This document shows positions 61,263 through 64,000 of a DNA stretch of 64,000 nucleotides, one piece after another. The stretch spans positions 62,001-126,000 of the forward strand of contig CAINCU010000005.1 of NCBI GenBank assembly GCA_903847155.1. The letters run 5' to 3'. Source of the stretch: an uncultured Gallionellaceae bacterium (lineage in GTDB: Bacteria > Pseudomonadota > Gammaproteobacteria > Burkholderiales > Gallionellaceae). A program made the translations under genes and the position numbers. The notes under the pieces were generated by a model. The model was not told where the DNA came from. It ran no database searches and saw only the letters and a program-made list of their open reading frames with translations. Position 1 is the first letter of the stretch. Every line of letters begins with the position of its first letter.

Positions 61263-62984
61263 GTGATTCCAAAAAGTTTCATTCAGGATCTGCTCAATCG
61301 TCTCGACATCGTGGATGTGATTGAGCGTTATCTTCCGCTCAAAAAAGCCGGTGCCAACTTTGTCGCCTGCTGCCCCTTCCATAACGAAAAATCTCCGTCT
61401 TTTACAGTTAGCCAGTCCAAACAGTTCTATCACTGTTTCGGTTGCGGAGCGCATGGCACTGCCATTGGTTTTGTCATGGAACACGCCGGGATGGGCTACG
61501 TCGAAGCGATAGAAGAACTGGCGAAAAGCATCGGCGTGGCGGTTCCGCAGGAAGCGTCCAATTTGCCGCAACACAAGGTCGCGCCCGATCTGTACGACCT
61601 GATGCAATCCGCCACGCGCTACTACCGCGAGCAACTGAAAAAAACGCCGCGCGCCATTGAATACTTGAAGGGGCGCGGTTTGAGCGGTGAAGTCGCCGCG
61701 CGCTTCGGCATCGGTTATTCGCCTGATGATTGGCAGAACCTAAAGGCGGCGGTGCCGAATTATCAGGACACCAGTTTGGTTGAAACCGGATTGGTCATTG
61801 AAGGCGAAGGCGGTAAACGTTACGACCGATTCCGCGACCGCATCATGTTCCCCATTGTCAATGTGCGAGGACAGGTCATCGGTTTCGGTGGACGCGTACT
61901 GGACAAGGGCGAACCGAAATATCTGAATTCTCCGGAAACACCGCTGTTTGAAAAAGGCCACGAACTCTACGGTTTGTATCAGGCGCAAAAATCCATCCGC
62001 GCGCAGCAACGTGTGATCGTGGTCGAAGGCTACATGGACGTGGTGGCACTGGCGCAACACGGCGTGGAATATGCCGTGGCCACACTGGGTACGGCTACCA
62101 CGCCGTATCATGTGCAAAAGCTGTTGCGCCTGTGCGATCAGGTAGTGTTCTGCTTCGATGGCGACAAGCCTGGGCAAAAAGCGGCGTGGCGTGCTCTGGA
62201 AAACGCGTTGCCGCAACTGGTGGACGGCAAACGCATTGGATTTTTGTTTTTGCCGGAAGAGCACGATCCCGACACTTACATCCGCGAATATGGTGCCGAA
62301 GCCTTCGAGCACGAACTGGAAAATTCGCTGCCGCTTTCTGGTTATCTGCTGCGCGAACTCACCGCGCAAGTCGATTTGCACACTCAAGAAGGTCGCAGCG
62401 CTTTGCTGAAAAATGCACAGCCGCTGCTTACCGCAATCACGGCGCCGGCCACCGCATTGCTGTTGCGCAAGGAGGTGGCCGCGCTGGCGGGCGTGACGCA
62501 AGCAGAGTTGGAGGCGTTATATGTCATCAAGCCGATTGCCGCACCGCAGCGTGCCGCGCCGCCAAAAGTCAAACGCTCCACGCCTTCAAGTTTGCGCACC
62601 TTGTTGCGCTGTCTGGTGATGCGCCCGGAATTGGCGCGCCAGTTGCCACACGATAGCCACACTGAGGGGGTGGAAGGCGCGGCCATCGCTGCCTTGGTCG
62701 ATTGGTTGAGCGAATCGGTGGACGAGACAAGCACAGCGGCAATGATTCAGCATTTTCAGGACACAGCGCACGAAGCGGTGTTCGCCTCTGCACAGGGAGA
62801 GGTGATGCAGTGGGGCGAGAGTTTTGATGTCGAGTCCGAATTCGCCGGATCGCTGGAAAAGCTGCGCGAGGAATCGCGCAGGGCGGAGTTGGATACCTTG
62901 CACGCGAAAATGCAGGGCAGGGACTTAAAAGTCCTGAATGAACAAGAACGGGCACGTTATTTGCAGTTGCTGCAAAGAGGGTGA
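61263..62984 (+). CDS. dnaG: DNA primase
   Basis: DnaG makes RNA primers for DNA replication. The start is GTG at 61263, giving 'MIPKSFIQDLLNRLDIVDVI' as in other primases; an upstream ATG at 61248 is less likely. The 573-residue protein has the N-terminal zinc ribbon ('CCPFHNEKSPSF', 'FYHCFGCG'), the catalytic TOPRIM domain ('VVEGYMDVVALAQHG', 'FCFDGDKPGQKAAW') and the C-terminal DnaB-binding helices. rpoD follows after 120 nt with its own -10 box. Confidence 0.95.
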   Translation: MIPKSFIQDLLNRLDIVDVIERYLPLKKAGANFVACCPFHNEKSPSFTVSQSKQFYHCFGCGAHGTAIGFVMEHAGMGYVEAIEELAKSIGVAVPQEASNLPQHKVAPDLYDLMQSATRYYREQLKKTPRAIEYLKGRGLSGEVAARFGIGYSPDDWQNLKAAVPNYQDTSLVETGLVIEGEGGKRYDRFRDRIMFPIVNVRGQVIGFGGRVLDKGEPKYLNSPETPLFEKGHELYGLYQAQKSIRAQQRVIVVEGYMDVVALAQHGVEYAVATLGTATTPYHVQKLLRLCDQVVFCFDGDKPGQKAAWRALENALPQLVDGKRIGFLFLPEEHDPDTYIREYGAEAFEHELENSLPLSGYLLRELTAQVDLHTQEGRSALLKNAQPLLTAITAPATALLLRKEVAALAGVTQAELEALYVIKPIAAPQRAAPPKVKRSTPSSLRTLLRCLVMRPELARQLPHDSHTEGVEGAAIAALVDWLSESVDETSTAAMIQHFQDTAHEAVFASAQGEVMQWGESFDVESEFAGSLEKLREESRRAELDTLHAKMQGRDLKVLNEQERARYLQLLQRG

Positions 62985-63020
62985 GCGTAGCTAACCTTCG
63001 GAAAAGTTTTGGAAATCGGG

Positions 63021-63026
63021 TATAAT
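63021..63026 (+). promoter_or_regulatory. -10 box of an internal rpoD promoter
   Basis: TATAAT lies 78 nt before rpoD, in the dnaG-rpoD gap. A clear -35 at 17 nt is not seen, so it may be a weak or activator-dependent promoter. Confidence 0.5.
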
Positions 63027-63104
63027 CCGCGACCTTTTCGAAGGCGCTTTTGATTTAATGCGCCCGCTGTAATCGAGTACAAATCAACTTTGGGAACCCT
63101 CAAA

Positions 63105-64000
63105 ATGGCGACTCCGCAACAAAAGAAACCCGCAATTCAAGCCAAACAACCTGCTGCCGCCAAACAAACAGCCAAAGACAAGGCGGCCGCAGCTGCTGCC
63201 ATGGTTGATCCTGCGCAGGATGTCGAGGAGCGGCGCACGCGCCTGAAAGCGCTGATCCTGCTGGGCAAGGAGCGCGGCTATCTGACTTATGCGGAAATCA
63301 ACGACCACTTGCCGGACATGCTCGAAGTTGAGCAGGTCGAAGGTGTGGTTAGCATGATTAACGACATGGGCATCACGGTGTGCGACGTTGCGCCGGATTC
63401 AGAAACGCTGTCGATGGCCGAGACCACGCCGGTGGTTGCCGACGAAGATGCCGCCGCCGAAGCCGAAGCTGCAATCTCTACTGTAGATTCCGAATTTGGA
63501 CGCACCACCGACCCGGTTCGCATGTACATGCGCGAAATGGGCGTGGTGAATCTGCTCACCCGACAGGATGAGATCGAGATCGCCAAGCGTATCGAAGATG
63601 GCCTGAAACATATGATTCAGGCCATCTCTGCTTGTCCCGCAACTATTGCCGAGATTTTGTTATTGGCCGGCAAGGTGGCAAAAGATGAGTTACGTATTGA
63701 CGAATTAATTGATGGTTTCGTTGATAGCGAAGATGAAGCAAAGATTGGTGCCGACGAAAGCGAAGAAGAAGAAGAAGCTGAAACCGAGGAATCTGACGAA
63801 GAGGAAGAGGACGACGAAGAAGCCACCGCCGCCGCCGCTGCCGCCAATTTGGCGCAACTCAAAGCAGACGCGCTGGAACGCTTCGCGATCATCAGCGACA
63901 ACTTCATCAAGCTGGGCAAGGCCTATGAGAAGCACGGCTATCGCAGCAAGCAATACGACAAGCTGCAACAGCAAATCTCCGACGATCTGATGCAGTTCCG
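63105..64000 (+). CDS. rpoD: RNA polymerase sigma factor RpoD, 5' part (cut by window end)
   Basis: RpoD is the main sigma factor. The visible about 298 residues begin 'MATPQQKKPAIQAKQPAAAK', a Lys/Ala-rich leader. Region 1.1 follows ('LKALILLGKERGYLTYAEIN'), then region 1.2 ('DPVRMYMREMGVVNLLTRQD') and part of the non-conserved region, with a strongly acidic Glu/Asp stretch at about 220-245. The frame runs off the right edge; regions 2-4 lie outside. It is the last visible gene of the rpsU operon. Confidence 0.96.
   Translation, partial: MATPQQKKPAIQAKQPAAAKQTAKDKAAAAAAMVDPAQDVEERRTRLKALILLGKERGYLTYAEINDHLPDMLEVEQVEGVVSMINDMGITVCDVAPDSETLSMAETTPVVADEDAAAEAEAAISTVDSEFGRTTDPVRMYMREMGVVNLLTRQDEIEIAKRIEDGLKHMIQAISACPATIAEILLLAGKVAKDELRIDELIDGFVDSEDEAKIGADESEEEEEAETEESDEEEEDDEEATAAAAAANLAQLKADALERFAIISDNFIKLGKAYEKHGYRSKQYDKLQQQISDDLMQF

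Noticed and set aside
1-64000. tRNA, rRNA, transposase, integrase or defence genes
   Set aside because: I found no supported example on reading the window; short tRNA genes could still be missed without a covariance search.

Overview
The window is ordinary-density chromosomal DNA of a motile Gram-negative bacterium, most likely a betaproteobacterium of the Nitrosomonadales/Gallionellaceae type. This is an inference from gene content and order: FlhDC-controlled motility with CheZ and CheV, RlhA next to Fur, the rplM-rpsI-argC-DUF6776-bactofilin-erpA-anmK-M23-tyrS order, the rpsU-yqeY-dnaG-rpoD operon, Coq7, two classical betaproteobacterial-type porins and a Fur-box-linked FTR1 iron permease. 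I see no plasmid, phage, transposase, rRNA, tRNA or CRISPR.

Layout. 1-850: the 3' end of a membrane TPR protein, cut by the window edge. 1.1-11.7 kb: motility and chemotaxis on the + strand (flhD, flhC, motA, motB, a deleted chemoreceptor remnant, two tandem cheV, cheY, cheZ, cheA, a soluble zinc-binding CZB receptor, a REC-less CheB). 12-18.3 kb: a small Cys-rich secreted protein, a DUF695 protein, fur-rlhA, and a divergent Fur-box-linked operon for a cupredoxin, FTR1 permease and outer-membrane protein, then a small HExxH protein. 18.3-23 kb: thyA, an unusual pyruvate-kinase-like gene and folA in one operon, and a divergent M17 aminopeptidase. 23-27 kb: DUF3015, DUF4105, a lipoprotein hydrolase and a beta-barrel protein. 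27.2-30.5 kb: an ABC-2 exporter (adaptor, ATPase, permease) followed by a frameshifted yqaA. 30.8-35.6 kb: DUF4197, lpdA, proA and divergent trpC. 35.9-38.3 kb: two porins of equal length. 38.5-46 kb: coq7, OsmC, an ElyC-like protein, a phospholipase-C-like protein, PAP2, a glycosyltransferase, dgkA and an ornithine-lipid-type acyltransferase pair. 45.7-53 kb: a c-di-GMP protein, a hydrolase, and a glycerol-phosphate module (GDPD, GlpD, FGGY kinase). 53-64 kb: housekeeping genes for ribosomal proteins, arginine, Fe-S insertion, cell wall recycling, tyrS and the macromolecular synthesis operon, ending inside rpoD.

The most distinctive signal not explained by genes is a set of dispersed intergenic inverted repeats. 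One family of about 75 nt (seven copies, full or partial) has arms of the form GCCAATA...GGCNATCT / AGATNGCC...TATTGGC. A second has paired 'CTCCCGC' hairpins (three copies of about 115 bp). A third has ATTCCGGC ends (four copies). There is also one perfect 20-bp-arm hairpin. Other points of interest are the Fur-box-linked cupredoxin/FTR1/outer-membrane operon, the pyruvate-kinase-like gene between thyA and folA, the HETGH protein, and two decayed genes (a chemoreceptor and yqaA). I did not find a clear new defence or mobile system.
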